DNA from: BOG-933 sp037132135
GTDB lineage: Bacteria > Pseudomonadota > Alphaproteobacteria > Azospirillales > Azospirillaceae
DNA length: 39,388 nucleotides
Reading direction: 5' to 3'
Assembly (NCBI GenBank): GCA_037132135.1
Contig: JBAXPR010000021.1
Location: forward strand, 1-39,388
Shown piece after piece: positions 1 to 9,176 of this stretch; positions within the stretch are counted from its first letter, which is position 1; each line of letters opens with the position of its first letter. Both the position numbers and the translations under genes were made by a program. The notes under the pieces were generated by a model. The model had not been told where the DNA came from. It was given only the letters and a program-made list of their open reading frames with translations, and ran no database searches.

Positions 1-52
1 GACTGGATACATCCCACATGTAGTGGGTGTATGTCTTAACCGGATAGGCATG
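1..52 (-). mobile_element. Terminus of an IS4-family-like insertion sequence (left window edge)
   Basis: Read on the minus strand, the element starts with CATGCCTATCCGGTTAAGA and runs off the window. The same 50 bases (including one preceding G) occur at the right edge on the plus strand, also pointing outward. The end resembles the IS231/IS4-type terminus CATGCCCATCAACTTAAG as I remember it. An imperfect hairpin (ATACA-CCCAC, TACAT loop, GTGGG-ATGTAT) lies just inside. The transposase gene is outside the window. Family assignment is inference. Confidence 0.6.
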
Positions 53-2126
53 CGCGGACGAAGCGGTTGATCTCGTCGCGCAGGTGAGTCGCCTGCGCGG
101 ATAACTGAATTGAAGCATCAAGAACGTGATGGGCGGCGCTTCCGGTCTGCTGGGAGGCTGACGCGACATCGGTGACGATCTCGGCGATTTCGCAGGTCCG
201 TTCCGCCGACATCCGGACATTGCTGGCGATTTCAGAGGTTGCGGTCTGTTGTTCGCCGATGGCCCGGGAGATCGAACTCGAGATGCCGTCAATTTCGGAG
301 ATCGTCTTGGTGATGTTCTGAATGCTGCGAACCGCCTGTTCGGTCGCGGCCTGGATGCCGCCGATGTGGGCGGTAATATCGACCGAGGCGTTGGCGGTCT
401 GGGTGGCCAGATTCTTGACCTCGGCGGCAACCACGGCGAAGCCCCGGCCGGCTTCCCCGGCCCGCGCCGCCTCGATGGTGGCGTTGAGCGCCAGCAGATT
501 GGTCTGGTGGGCGAAGCCGCCGATCAGCTTGACCACCTCGTTGATCCGGGTGGTGGCGGTGACCAGATCCCGGATCGCGGCGTTGGTCGCCGAGGATTCC
601 TCCACCGCCTGGCGCGCGATAACGGAGGAGCGCTCGACCCGGTCGCCGATGCTCACGGTCTGTTCGGCCAGCCGCTCGCTGGCCTGGGCCATGGTCTGCT
701 CGTTGGCGCTGGCCTCGGTCGAGGACGCCGCCAGATGCTGCACCCGCTCGGCAGTGTGGGTCGCGGTCTGGGTCATCAGGGTGGCATCGTCGTGCAGGCG
801 GCTGGCCCCCTCCGAAAGCGCGCGCACCACGCCCCGAACCGTCTCCTCAAGGGCGTGCACCAGGGACTGGAGGGTGCGGAATTTCTGCTCGCGCGCCAGT
901 TCGGCGGCCTTCTGCTCCGCAATCAGCAGGTGCTCGGCCTGGAGCGCGTTCTCCTTGAAGATGGCGTTGTCCTTGAAGACGGTGACCGCCTGGGCCATCT
1001 GGCCGATCTCGTCGCGGCGCAGGGCGTAGGGCACCGTGACCTCGAGGTGTCCGTTGGCGAGCTTGCGCATCACCTCGGCCAGCGCCAGGGTCGGCCGGGT
1101 CAGCCGGGCGGCGGTGACCAGGGCGAAGATCAGGGCCATCACCAGGGCGGCGGCGCTGCCGATCGCCGAGGAGGTCAGCGAGGTGTCGAGTTGCTGGCCG
1201 AAGCGCTTCTCGAGATCGTTCATCTCCGAGACCGTGGCGTCGCTGGCACCGTTGACCAGAGTGCTGATCTGCTGGTCGACCGGCCGCAACTCCTGCTCGA
1301 TGGCATGCTCGCGCTCGCTGAACAGGGTCCGGGCCTCCTCCAGGCGCGAGCGGTAGGCCGCCAGTTCGACATTCAACTCGGCGATGACCGCCGAATCGGC
1401 GGCGGCCTCCGGAGCCGCCAGCCGCCGTTCGAGATCGGCGGCCACCCCGGCCAACCCCTGATCGGCGGCATCCAGCGACTGCGTCCGCCCCGACTCGACC
1501 GCGCCCAGCACGCCGCCATGGGCGATCAAGACCGTCTGATCAATCTGCGCCCAGGTCCGGAAGGTCTCGATGTCTCCGGCCTCATGGGCCTTTTTCTGCA
1601 GCTTGCCGAGGACCCGGCGCAGGCGCAGCAGGCGACCCTTAAGCTCGCGCTCCCGCAGCACGTTACGGCGCAGCTCGAAATTGACCATTTTATCGACGGT
1701 GGTGGAAATCCGCTCGCGCAGCAGCGCGACCTTATCGATGATCGACGACCGGTCCGATCCGGCCATCTCCTGCCGGAGGTGCTCCAGCAGGGTCTTGAAG
1801 TGCTGGCCGCTTTCCTGAAGATTCTGGAGGGCGCTGGCATCGCTGTTTCTCAGATAGACATAGAGATCCTTTTGATAATTTGTGACCTCGGTACGAAAAC
1901 TTCCAAGGTTCTGGGTGTCCTCGCCGAGGCCGGAAACTTTTTTGATAACCTGACTGGCGACATAAATAACATTTGTCGAGTATGCGTCGACAGACAGGCT
2001 GATGGCGATAACGATTAGAAAGCTTATAATCAGCTTTGCCTTGGTGCTGAACGAAAATGCCAGCGATAATGTTCGGGTATCGCCAGTGTTGTGCTGGAGC
2101 TCAGCAGCATCTGCGACTGAAGTCAT
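36..2126 (-). CDS. Methyl-accepting chemotaxis protein, 3' end replaced by IS sequence
   Basis: Transmembrane chemoreceptor that signals to CheA/CheW. TM1 is about residues 31-48, followed by a long helical periplasmic sensor (49-318) and TM2 (319-341). A HAMP domain (342-394) leads into a cytoplasmic signalling domain whose conserved hairpin tip (HQTNLLALNATIEAARAGEA and onward) is at 540-567. The ATG is preceded by GAGGGGG with 7 bases spacing. The last codons, CLSG and the stop, lie inside the IS end, so the native C-terminus is missing. The loss is small and the signalling core is intact, so the protein may still work. No CheR-binding pentapeptide is seen. The gene stands alone; ligand unknown. 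Confidence 0.93.
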   Translation of the reverse strand: MTSVADAAELQHNTGDTRTLSLAFSFSTKAKLIISFLIVIAISLSVDAYSTNVIYVASQVIKKVSGLGEDTQNLGSFRTEVTNYQKDLYVYLRNSDASALQNLQESGQHFKTLLEHLRQEMAGSDRSSIIDKVALLRERISTTVDKMVNFELRRNVLRERELKGRLLRLRRVLGKLQKKAHEAGDIETFRTWAQIDQTVLIAHGGVLGAVESGRTQSLDAADQGLAGVAADLERRLAAPEAAADSAVIAELNVELAAYRSRLEEARTLFSEREHAIEQELRPVDQQISTLVNGASDATVSEMNDLEKRFGQQLDTSLTSSAIGSAAALVMALIFALVTAARLTRPTLALAEVMRKLANGHLEVTVPYALRRDEIGQMAQAVTVFKDNAIFKENALQAEHLLIAEQKAAELAREQKFRTLQSLVHALEETVRGVVRALSEGASRLHDDATLMTQTATHTAERVQHLAASSTEASANEQTMAQASERLAEQTVSIGDRVERSSVIARQAVEESSATNAAIRDLVTATTRINEVVKLIGGFAHQTNLLALNATIEAARAGEAGRGFAVVAAEVKNLATQTANASVDITAHIGGIQAATEQAVRSIQNITKTISEIDGISSSISRAIGEQQTATSEIASNVRMSAERTCEIAEIVTDVASASQQTGSAAHHVLDASIQLSAQATHLRDEINRFVRACLSG

Positions 2127-2841
2127 TGCAACGCCCCCTCGTGACCGCCAAGTTTATGTTATCGTCTATGGCTATTATGATGTAGCCTGCTTGATTTCTT
2201 CCCATTTGATCTGACTCTTTTTGCCTCCTGGAGTGTCTTTCCTTTGCCAGTCAAAGGCGGCTGCCAGCGCGTCCGATCTCAGGCCGCCACGCCCGGATAC
2301 CGCAACCGACCGCGCCGATGTCCATCCAGGGAACGTCCAATGCGAGTGCCATACTCTTACGTGAAGTCGTATTGTTAGGTCATTAAGCAATCTTTACAAG
2401 TCATATATTACGGATATAAAATATAAGGTCATCATATGTCCTGAAAAAAACACGAAAAATATCTAATAAGTTTACGATAGTGTTGGCGTCGAGGTCGATC
2501 ATCCCAATACCCACTTATGAGGCGTTTATCTGCCCATAAATGGCCAGTTCAGCACGAATAGTCGGACCATGACCGTGATAAAAATGGTTCATTTTCGATA
2601 AATTTACCAAAAATTGCTATAATGCGCCGATGGCCGATTGAAAAGCTATTAGAGAGAAAAGTGGCCATGCAAACAGACGTCACATTATTCGTGCCGCATC
2701 GAAAAAAGTCAATTCGTTTGTAAAGCAATTAAAAATAGCAAGGCAATCTAATTTGGAGTCTCATATAGGATGTTATTATTGACGACATCGGCATCCTTAG
2801 CGTCAAATTCAGTCAATTGAGCCACGTATAATTGCCGATGA
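2127..2841. other. AT-rich non-coding region between the chemoreceptor and uca
   Basis: About 715 bases with no convincing gene. Much of it is AT-rich, unlike the coding DNA around it. On the plus strand an extended -10 (TGCTATAAT, 2616-2623) is followed by an 18-codon ORF (2667-2723) with a poor ribosome binding site. The minus strand should hold the chemoreceptor promoter, but no clear -35/-10 pair was found. No terminator hairpin is seen after uca. Confidence 0.6.
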
Positions 2842-5800
2842 TCAGGGGTCGATAATCGCAAGGAGGTCGCCGGTGCTGACCAGCGCTCCGACCTGACACA
2901 GCACCGTCCGGAGGCGGCCGGCCACCGGCGCGGTCACCGCCAGTTCCATCTTCATGGCTTCGATGATCACCAGGGTCTCACCCGCGGCGACGCTCTGGCC
3001 GGGGCTGACCGGGATTTTCCAGACGCTGCCGTGCATCTCGGCCGAGACGGCGTGACCGTTGCCGAGCGCGATTTCGGCCGCCGGCGCTGGCTCGGGCGGA
3101 GTCTCGGGCGCGGCGCTCTCGCCGCTCCACTCGGCGATTTCGGCGTCGAACGCGGCCTTCTGGCGGCTGCGAAAGGCGGCGATATCCCCGGCATGGTCGG
3201 CGAGGAAGCGCTGATGGGCCTCAAAGTCGAAGATTTCGTGATCGACTCGGATATCGCGCCAGCCCTCGCGGAAGGCTTCGCGCATCCCGGTCAGGGTCGC
3301 CTCGTCGACCTCCTCGAAGCGGACGCAGTCAAAAAAGCGCAGCAGCCAGGGCTTGCCGGCCTCAAAGCGCCGGTTCTTGAGAAAGGTGTTCCAGATCGGC
3401 AGCGACCGGCCGATCAGCTGGTAGCCGCCCGGACTGTCCATACCGTAAAGACACATATACATGCCGCCGATGCCGACCGTGCCCTCGGCGGTGAACGAGC
3501 GTGCCGGGTTGTATTTGGAGCCGAGAAGGCGGTGGCGGGGATCGACGGGCACGGAGCAGGGGGCGCCAAGAAAGACGTCGCCCAGCCCCAACACCATGTA
3601 ACGGGCGGAGAAGACGATCCGGCGCACCTCGTCGATCGAGGCCAGACCGTTGGCGCGGCGGAGAAACTCGGCGTTGTCGGGCAGCCAGGGCGCGGTGGCG
3701 CGGATGGTTTCCCGGTAGCGCCGGATGGCGCCGAGGGTCGCCTCATCCTGGAAGGTCATCGGGAGATGGAGGACGCGGATCGGCAGCTTGAGGTTGGCCG
3801 GGTCGGGCAGCGCCTGCTCCAGCGCGATCAGCTCGCGCATCAGGTCAGGCTGGCGGATGCGCCGGCTGTCGTAGCGGATCTGCAGCGAACGCACCCCGGG
3901 CGACAGTTCCTCGACCGGCAGGCCGGCGGCCTCGATCGCCAGGGTCAGCAGATGGACGCGCAGCCGTGACGACAGCGCCATGACATCGTCGCCGGTCTCC
4001 ATCAGGATGCAGCCGTCGCCGGCCTGCCGCCACTCGACCTTGGGCAGAGTCCCGCCGGCCGGGCGGGCGTTGAGGATCGCGGCCGAACCGCGGGTCGCCG
4101 CCGCGGCCGCGGCCGGCGGCGGCGGGGCGGCGAAGCTCCGGATCAGCGTGTTCTGCTCGCGCTCCAGCGCCACCGCGTGCTCGTAATCGACCGCGACGAA
4201 GCGGATGGTGTCGCCGGGCTTGACCTGTCCGACCTTCCAGAGTTCGGCGCGGATCACGGTGACCGGACAGACGAAGCCGCCCAGGCTGGGGCCGTCGCAG
4301 GTCAGGATCACCGGGCTGTCGCCGGTGAAGTTGACGCTGCCGATGGCGTATTCGCAATCGTGGATGTTTGAGGGATGCAACCCGGCCTCGCCGCCATGGG
4401 CGCGGGTCCAGACCGGCCTCGGGCCGACCAGGCGCACGCCGAGGCGGTTGGAATTGTGATGGACCTGCCAGTCGGCGGCAAAGAATGCGGCCATCGATTC
4501 GGGGGTGAGGTATTCCGGGGCGCCGTGGGGGCCTTCGAGCACCCGGATGCGCCAGTGCCGGGGATAGACCGGGACCAGTTCGGCGGGCAGGGCGCGGGGC
4601 GGGCCGGCCGGGGCCGGGGTCAGCGAGGCGGGCAGGGCCGGGTCGGCCACCGGCAGCATATCGCCCGTGCGGAGCAGCCGGCCGGCATGGCCTCCGAACT
4701 GGCCGAGGGCGAAGGTCGAACGGCTGCCGAGGACCAGCGGGCCGTCGAGGCCGTTGCGCACCGCGAGATAGGCGCGGCAGCCGCTGCCGGCCTTGCCCAG
4801 CGCCAGCACCTGCCCGGCCGCGACCGTCACCGGCGCCCACATCGGCACCGCCGCGCCGTCGAGGGTCACGGGCAGCGCGGCGCCGGTCACCGCGACCACG
4901 GTCTCGCGATGGCAGCGCAGGGTCGGCCCGACCAGGGTGCATTCGAGCCCGGCGGCCGTCTCGGGGTTGCCGAGGATGCGGTTGCCGAGACGGAAGGCAA
5001 GATCATCCATCGGACCCGACGGCGGCACGCCGACGTTCCAGTAGCCGAGCCGGCCGGGATAATCCTGAACGCTGGTGCCGGTGCCCGGCTCCAGCACCTC
5101 GATCACCGGCGGCCGGACGCTGAGGTCCTCGATGAAGCGGGTGGTGATCGCGCCGGCGGCAAAGCGGGGGGCGGCGACGATGGCGCGAAGGTGGTCGAGA
5201 TTGGTCGGCAGGCCAAACAGCCGGGTCTCGGCCAGCGCCGCGGCAAGGGCGGCCCGGGCGGCGGCCCGGTCCTCGCCATGAACGATCAGCTTGGCCAGCA
5301 TCGGGTCGTAGTGGTGCGAAATCTCGGTGCCGGTCTTGACCCAGCCATCGATGCGGAGCCCGGGGTTGGGCTCGGGAAAATGGACTTCGGTCAGGATGCC
5401 GGGGACGGGATGAAACGCCTTCAGCGGGTCTTCGGCATAGAGGCGGACTTCGATCGCGGCGCCCCGGGGTGCCCGGTCCAGCGCCGCCCAGTCCGGCGTC
5501 TGGCCGCGGGCGACCCGCAGCATCTGCTCGACCAGATCCACGCCGAACACCATCTCGGTGACCGGATGCTCGACCTGAAGCCGGGCGTTGACCTCGAGGA
5601 AATGAAAGCTGCCGGCGGCGGTGTCATAGATGAACTCGACGGTGCCGGCCGAGCGGTACTTCACCGACTGTCCAAGACGCACCGCGGCCCGGTGCAGCCC
5701 GGCCCGGACCCGGTCCGCCAGTCCGGGTGCGGGGGTCTCCTCCAGCATTTTCTGGTTGCGGCGCTGCACCGAGCAATCGCGTTCGCCCAGCGCCGCCACC

Positions 5801-6456
5801 CGCCCCAGGCCATCGCCGAAAATCTGCACTTCGATGTGGCGGGCATTGTCGATGCAGCGCTCGAGAAACAGGCCGCCATCACCAAAGTTGGCCAGCCCGA
5901 GCCGGCGCACGCTCTCAAAGGCCGCCCGCAGCGCCGCCGGGTCGGCGCAGCGGGAAAGGCCGATGCCGCCGCCGCCGGCCGTGCTTTTCAGCATCACCGG
6001 GTAGCCGATGTCCGCCGCCGCCTCCAGCGCCTGGTCGAGGCTGTCGAGCAGGCCGCTGGCCGGGGTCACCGGCACTCCCGCGGCCGCCGCCAGCATCCGC
6101 GCCCGGTGCTTGAGGCCGAAATCGCGGAGCTGTTGCGGCGTCGGCCCCATGAAGGCGATGCCGGCCCCGGCGCAGGCTTCGGCGAAGGCGGCGCTTTCCG
6201 AGAGAAAGCCGTAGCCGGGGAAGACCAGGGTGGCGCCGGAGGTCCGGCAGGCCGCGATCAGCTTCTCGATCGCAAGGTAGCTCTCGGCGGGCCGGTCGCC
6301 GCCGAGCGCCACCGCCAGCGTCGCCTCGTGGGCATGGGGGGCGTTGCGATCGCAGTCGGAATAGACCGCGACCGTCTCCAGTCCGAGGCGCTTGAAGCTG
6401 CGCAGCGCGCGGAGCGCGATTTCGCCGCGGTTGGCGATCAGAACTCTCTCGGTCAT
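2842..6456 (-). CDS. uca: Urea carboxylase (biotin-dependent)
   Basis: ATP- and biotin-dependent carboxylation of urea to allophanate in the cytoplasm. At 1204 residues it has the usual length. Domain order is biotin carboxylase (1-450, with the ATP-grasp loop STAGGGGIGLS and the EVNARLQVEHPVTE motif), KipA/AHS2-like (about 455-750, SGPMDDLAFRLGN), KipI/AHS1-like (about 800-1020), and a C-terminal biotinyl domain with EAMKM, biotinyl-Lys near 1169. It is the last gene of the urt operon, 33 bases after urtE. No allophanate hydrolase or urea-carboxylase-associated (UAAP1/2) genes are present. Some enzymes of this architecture prefer guanidine; the urt neighbours argue for urea, but the substrate cannot be fixed from the sequence alone. 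Confidence 0.93.
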   Translation of the reverse strand: MTERVLIANRGEIALRALRSFKRLGLETVAVYSDCDRNAPHAHEATLAVALGGDRPAESYLAIEKLIAACRTSGATLVFPGYGFLSESAAFAEACAGAGIAFMGPTPQQLRDFGLKHRARMLAAAAGVPVTPASGLLDSLDQALEAAADIGYPVMLKSTAGGGGIGLSRCADPAALRAAFESVRRLGLANFGDGGLFLERCIDNARHIEVQIFGDGLGRVAALGERDCSVQRRNQKMLEETPAPGLADRVRAGLHRAAVRLGQSVKYRSAGTVEFIYDTAAGSFHFLEVNARLQVEHPVTEMVFGVDLVEQMLRVARGQTPDWAALDRAPRGAAIEVRLYAEDPLKAFHPVPGILTEVHFPEPNPGLRIDGWVKTGTEISHHYDPMLAKLIVHGEDRAAARAALAAALAETRLFGLPTNLDHLRAIVAAPRFAAGAITTRFIEDLSVRPPVIEVLEPGTGTSVQDYPGRLGYWNVGVPPSGPMDDLAFRLGNRILGNPETAAGLECTLVGPTLRCHRETVVAVTGAALPVTLDGAAVPMWAPVTVAAGQVLALGKAGSGCRAYLAVRNGLDGPLVLGSRSTFALGQFGGHAGRLLRTGDMLPVADPALPASLTPAPAGPPRALPAELVPVYPRHWRIRVLEGPHGAPEYLTPESMAAFFAADWQVHHNSNRLGVRLVGPRPVWTRAHGGEAGLHPSNIHDCEYAIGSVNFTGDSPVILTCDGPSLGGFVCPVTVIRAELWKVGQVKPGDTIRFVAVDYEHAVALEREQNTLIRSFAAPPPPAAAAAATRGSAAILNARPAGGTLPKVEWRQAGDGCILMETGDDVMALSSRLRVHLLTLAIEAAGLPVEELSPGVRSLQIRYDSRRIRQPDLMRELIALEQALPDPANLKLPIRVLHLPMTFQDEATLGAIRRYRETIRATAPWLPDNAEFLRRANGLASIDEVRRIVFSARYMVLGLGDVFLGAPCSVPVDPRHRLLGSKYNPARSFTAEGTVGIGGMYMCLYGMDSPGGYQLIGRSLPIWNTFLKNRRFEAGKPWLLRFFDCVRFEEVDEATLTGMREAFREGWRDIRVDHEIFDFEAHQRFLADHAGDIAAFRSRQKAAFDAEIAEWSGESAAPETPPEPAPAAEIALGNGHAVSAEMHGSVWKIPVSPGQSVAAGETLVIIEAMKMELAVTAPVAGRLRTVLCQVGALVSTGDLLAIIDP

Positions 6457-6489
6457 GGGCTCGGTTCCGTCTGGTAAGAGGAGGCTGCG

Positions 6490-7191
6490 TTACACCGTGA
6501 GAAAGCGGCGGACATCGCTCTCCCGCTCGATCAGTTCGGCCCGGCTGCCGGCGAGGACGACGGCGCCGCGATCCATCACCACGAAGGCGTCGGCGAGATC
6601 GCGGGCAAACTCGAAGTACTGTTCGACCAGCAGGATCGCCATGGTGCCGCCGGCCGCGAGTTTCCCGATCACGCCCTCGATCAGCGTGATGATTGAGGGC
6701 TGAATGCCTTCGGTCGGCTCGTCGAGGATCAGCATCCGGGGCCGGGTGACCAGGGCGCGGGCGATGGCCAGCTGTTGTTGCTGGCCGCCGGAAAGGTCGC
6801 CGCCGCGCCGGTGCAGCATGGTGGCGAGCACGGGAAACAGCTCGAAGATTTCGGGGGGCAGCGCGCGTTCGCGGGCCGGCAGGCAGGCGAAGCCGGTTTC
6901 GAGGTTTTCCCGGACACTTAGCCGGGGGAAGATGTCGCGGCCCTGGGGCACCAGGGTGATGCCGCGCTGGGCGCGCTGATGGACGGGCAGGGCGGTGACG
7001 TCCTGGCCGTCCCAGCGGATGCGGCCGCGGCGGATCGGGTCCAGCCCCATCACGGCGCGCAGGGCGCTGGTCTTGCCGACGCCGTTGCGGCCCATCAGGC
7101 AGGTGACCTTGCCCAGGGCGGCGCTGAACGAGACGCCGCGGAGGACGTGGCTGGCCTCATGGTAGAGATGGATGTCGGTGACCTCGAGCAT
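6490..7191 (-). CDS. urtE: Urea ABC transporter ATP-binding protein UrtE
   Basis: One of two ATPases of the high-affinity urea importer, LivF-like, 233 residues. Walker A is GRNGVGKT (about 34-41), the signature is LSGGQQQQ, and Walker B is MLILDEPTEG. It starts 7 bases after the urtD stop and is followed at 33 bases by the urea carboxylase gene, in a continuous minus-strand operon. Position beside UrtD and the long UrtB separates it from general branched-chain amino acid LivF. Confidence 0.93.
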   Translation of the reverse strand: MLEVTDIHLYHEASHVLRGVSFSAALGKVTCLMGRNGVGKTSALRAVMGLDPIRRGRIRWDGQDVTALPVHQRAQRGITLVPQGRDIFPRLSVRENLETGFACLPARERALPPEIFELFPVLATMLHRRGGDLSGGQQQQLAIARALVTRPRMLILDEPTEGIQPSIITLIEGVIGKLAAGGTMAILLVEQYFEFARDLADAFVVMDRGAVVLAGSRAELIERESDVRRFLTV

Positions 7192-7198
7192 GGCGGCG

Positions 7199-8002
7199 TC
7201 AGCGTCCCAGATAGATTTCGATCACCCGCGGCTCCCGCTGGACTTCGTCGATCATGCCTTCGGTCAGCACCGAGCCCTCGTCGAGGACGGTCACCCGGGC
7301 GCCGAGGCGGCGCACGAAGGCCATGTCGTGCTCGACCACGACCAGGGTGCGCTCGCCGGCGATGGCCAGCAGCAGCTGCGCCGTGGTCTCGGTCTCATGG
7401 TCGGTCATGCCGGCCACCGGCTCGTCGAGCAGCAACAGCTGGGAGTCCTGGACCAGCAGCATGCCGATCTCCAGCCATTGCTTTTGACCGTGGCTGAGGG
7501 TGCCGGCGAGGGCGTGGCGGCGGTCGCCGAGGCCGATCAGGCCGATCACGGTATTGGCGCGCCGGTTCTGGCGGGGGGTGGTGCGGCGCAATAGGGTCGG
7601 CAGCACCCTGTGGTCGGTCTTCAGCGCCAGTTCGAGATTGTCGGCCACGGTCAGATGCTCGAAGACGGTCGGCTTTTGGAATTTGCGGCCGATGCCGAGG
7701 GTGGCGATCGCGGCCTCGTCGAGCCGGGTCAGGTCGATGCCGCCGTTGTAGAGCACCCGGCCGCGGTCGGGCCGGGTCTTGCCGGTGATGATGTCCATCA
7801 TCGTGGTCTTGCCGGCGCCGTTGGGGCCGATCACGGTGCGAAGCTCGCCCCGGGCCAGACTGAGGTTGAGGTTGTTCAACGCCTTGAAGCCGTCGAAGCT
7901 CACCGTGACGTTTTCCAGCAGCAGGATCGGCTCGGACACGGCGGCGCGGGGCGCGGCGGCGGCGCTGCTCCGGACGGCGAACGGGTGCCAGATGTCAGGC
8001 AT
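7199..8002 (-). CDS. urtD: Urea ABC transporter ATP-binding protein UrtD
   Basis: LivG-like ATPase of the urea importer, 267 residues from the chosen ATG. Walker A is GPNGAGKT, the signature is LSHGQKQW, and Walker B is LLLLDEPVAGM. The reading frame is open 58 codons further upstream, but that part lies in urtC. The ATG at 8002 has GGGAGGG eight bases upstream and overlaps the urtC stop by eight bases (ATGCCTGA), so the genes are translationally coupled. The first 30 residues are a non-conserved extension. Confidence 0.92.
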   Translation of the reverse strand: MPDIWHPFAVRSSAAAAPRAAVSEPILLLENVTVSFDGFKALNNLNLSLARGELRTVIGPNGAGKTTMMDIITGKTRPDRGRVLYNGGIDLTRLDEAAIATLGIGRKFQKPTVFEHLTVADNLELALKTDHRVLPTLLRRTTPRQNRRANTVIGLIGLGDRRHALAGTLSHGQKQWLEIGMLLVQDSQLLLLDEPVAGMTDHETETTAQLLLAIAGERTLVVVEHDMAFVRRLGARVTVLDEGSVLTEGMIDEVQREPRVIEIYLGR

Positions 8003-9176
8003 GGTGCCGGCCCTCCCTGAGTGCGGCCGGCGGGCGCCGGACCAGCCGGGCGCGTGCCGCCGCGACGACGCCGACCAGCCCGTGCGGCAGCAGCAGCGTG
8101 ACCAGGATGAACAGGGCGCCGAGCGCAAACGACCAGAGTTCGGGGGCGGCGCCGGTGAAGTAGCTTTTGGCGCCATTGACCGCGAGCGCGCCGAGCGGCG
8201 CCCCGATCAGGGTGCCGCGGCCGCCGACCGCGACCCAGATCGCGATCTCGATCGAGCCGGCGGGCAAGAACTCGCCGGGATTGACGATGCCGACCTGGGG
8301 CACATAGAGCGCGCCGGCCAGCCCGGCCAGCACCGCCGAGACCACGAAGGCGAACAGCTTGACCTCGGCGACCCGGTAGCCGAGGAAGCGGACCCGGCTC
8401 TCGGCGTCGCGGATCGCGATCATCACCCGGCCGAGCCGGGAGCGGGTGATGAAGCGGCAGATCAGCCAGCCGAGCGCCAGCAGCAGCACCGAGGCCAGAT
8501 AGAGCCCGACCCGGGTGCGCTGGTCCTGAAGGTCGCAGCCGATGATTTCCTTGAAGTCGGTCAGGCCGTTGTTGCCGCCGAAGCCCATCTCGTTGCGGAA
8601 GAAGGCCAGCATCAGGGCGAAGACCATCGCCTGGGTGATGATCGAGAAATAGACCCCGGTGATCCGCGAGTTGAAGGCGAACCAGCCCAGCACCAGCGCC
8701 AGCAGGCCGGGCGCCAGCATCGCCATCAGCATGGCGAAGCCGAACCGGTCGAAGCCCAGCCAGTACCAGGGCAGCTCGTGCCAGTTGAGGAAGACCATGA
8801 AGTCGGGCAGGCCGGCATTGCCGTAGACGCCGCGGCTGCCGATCTGCCGCATCAGGTACATGCCCATGCAGTAGCCGCCGAGCGCAAAGAAGGCGCCGTG
8901 GCCGAGGCTGAGCGCGCCGGTATAGCCCCAGACCAGATCCAGGCTGAGCGCGAGCAGGGCGAAGCAGAGATACTTGCCGAAGAGGCTGACCATGTAGTTG
9001 GGCAGATGCGCCGGCGAGTCCGGGGGCAGGCCCTGATTGAGCACCGGCACCAGCACCAGGGCCAGGGTCAGCACCAGCCCGAACACCGCCCAGCCGCGCC
9101 GGCTCTCGACCGCGGCGAGGCGGGACAGTCCGCGGCCGAGGCCCCGGGGCTGGCTCCCGGTGATCGGGTCAGACAT
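7995..9176 (-). CDS. urtC: Urea ABC transporter permease UrtC
   Basis: LivM-like inner-membrane permease of 393 residues, with about ten hydrophobic segments and the conserved run GYTGALSLGHGAFFALGGYC near residues 90-110. It forms the channel with UrtB. The start overlaps the urtB stop by eight bases (ATGTCTGA) and its own stop overlaps urtD in the same way, which points to strictly co-translated subunits. Confidence 0.93.
   Translation of the reverse strand: MSDPITGSQPRGLGRGLSRLAAVESRRGWAVFGLVLTLALVLVPVLNQGLPPDSPAHLPNYMVSLFGKYLCFALLALSLDLVWGYTGALSLGHGAFFALGGYCMGMYLMRQIGSRGVYGNAGLPDFMVFLNWHELPWYWLGFDRFGFAMLMAMLAPGLLALVLGWFAFNSRITGVYFSIITQAMVFALMLAFFRNEMGFGGNNGLTDFKEIIGCDLQDQRTRVGLYLASVLLLALGWLICRFITRSRLGRVMIAIRDAESRVRFLGYRVAEVKLFAFVVSAVLAGLAGALYVPQVGIVNPGEFLPAGSIEIAIWVAVGGRGTLIGAPLGALAVNGAKSYFTGAAPELWSFALGALFILVTLLLPHGLVGVVAAARARLVRRPPAALREGRHHA

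Noticed and set aside
249..2018. Long plus-strand frame opposite the chemoreceptor
   Set aside because: Gly/Arg-rich shadow of a clear chemoreceptor gene on the other strand; typical of GC-rich DNA.
2175..2390. 71-codon minus-strand frame in the AT-rich gap
   Set aside because: No ribosome binding site and no conserved-looking sequence.
2667..2723. 18-codon ORF after TGCTATAAT
   Set aside because: Ribosome binding site too far from the ATG; kept only as a low-interest observation.
4375..6477. 700-codon plus-strand frame opposite uca
   Set aside because: Low-complexity antisense frame; the minus strand has full urea carboxylase domains.
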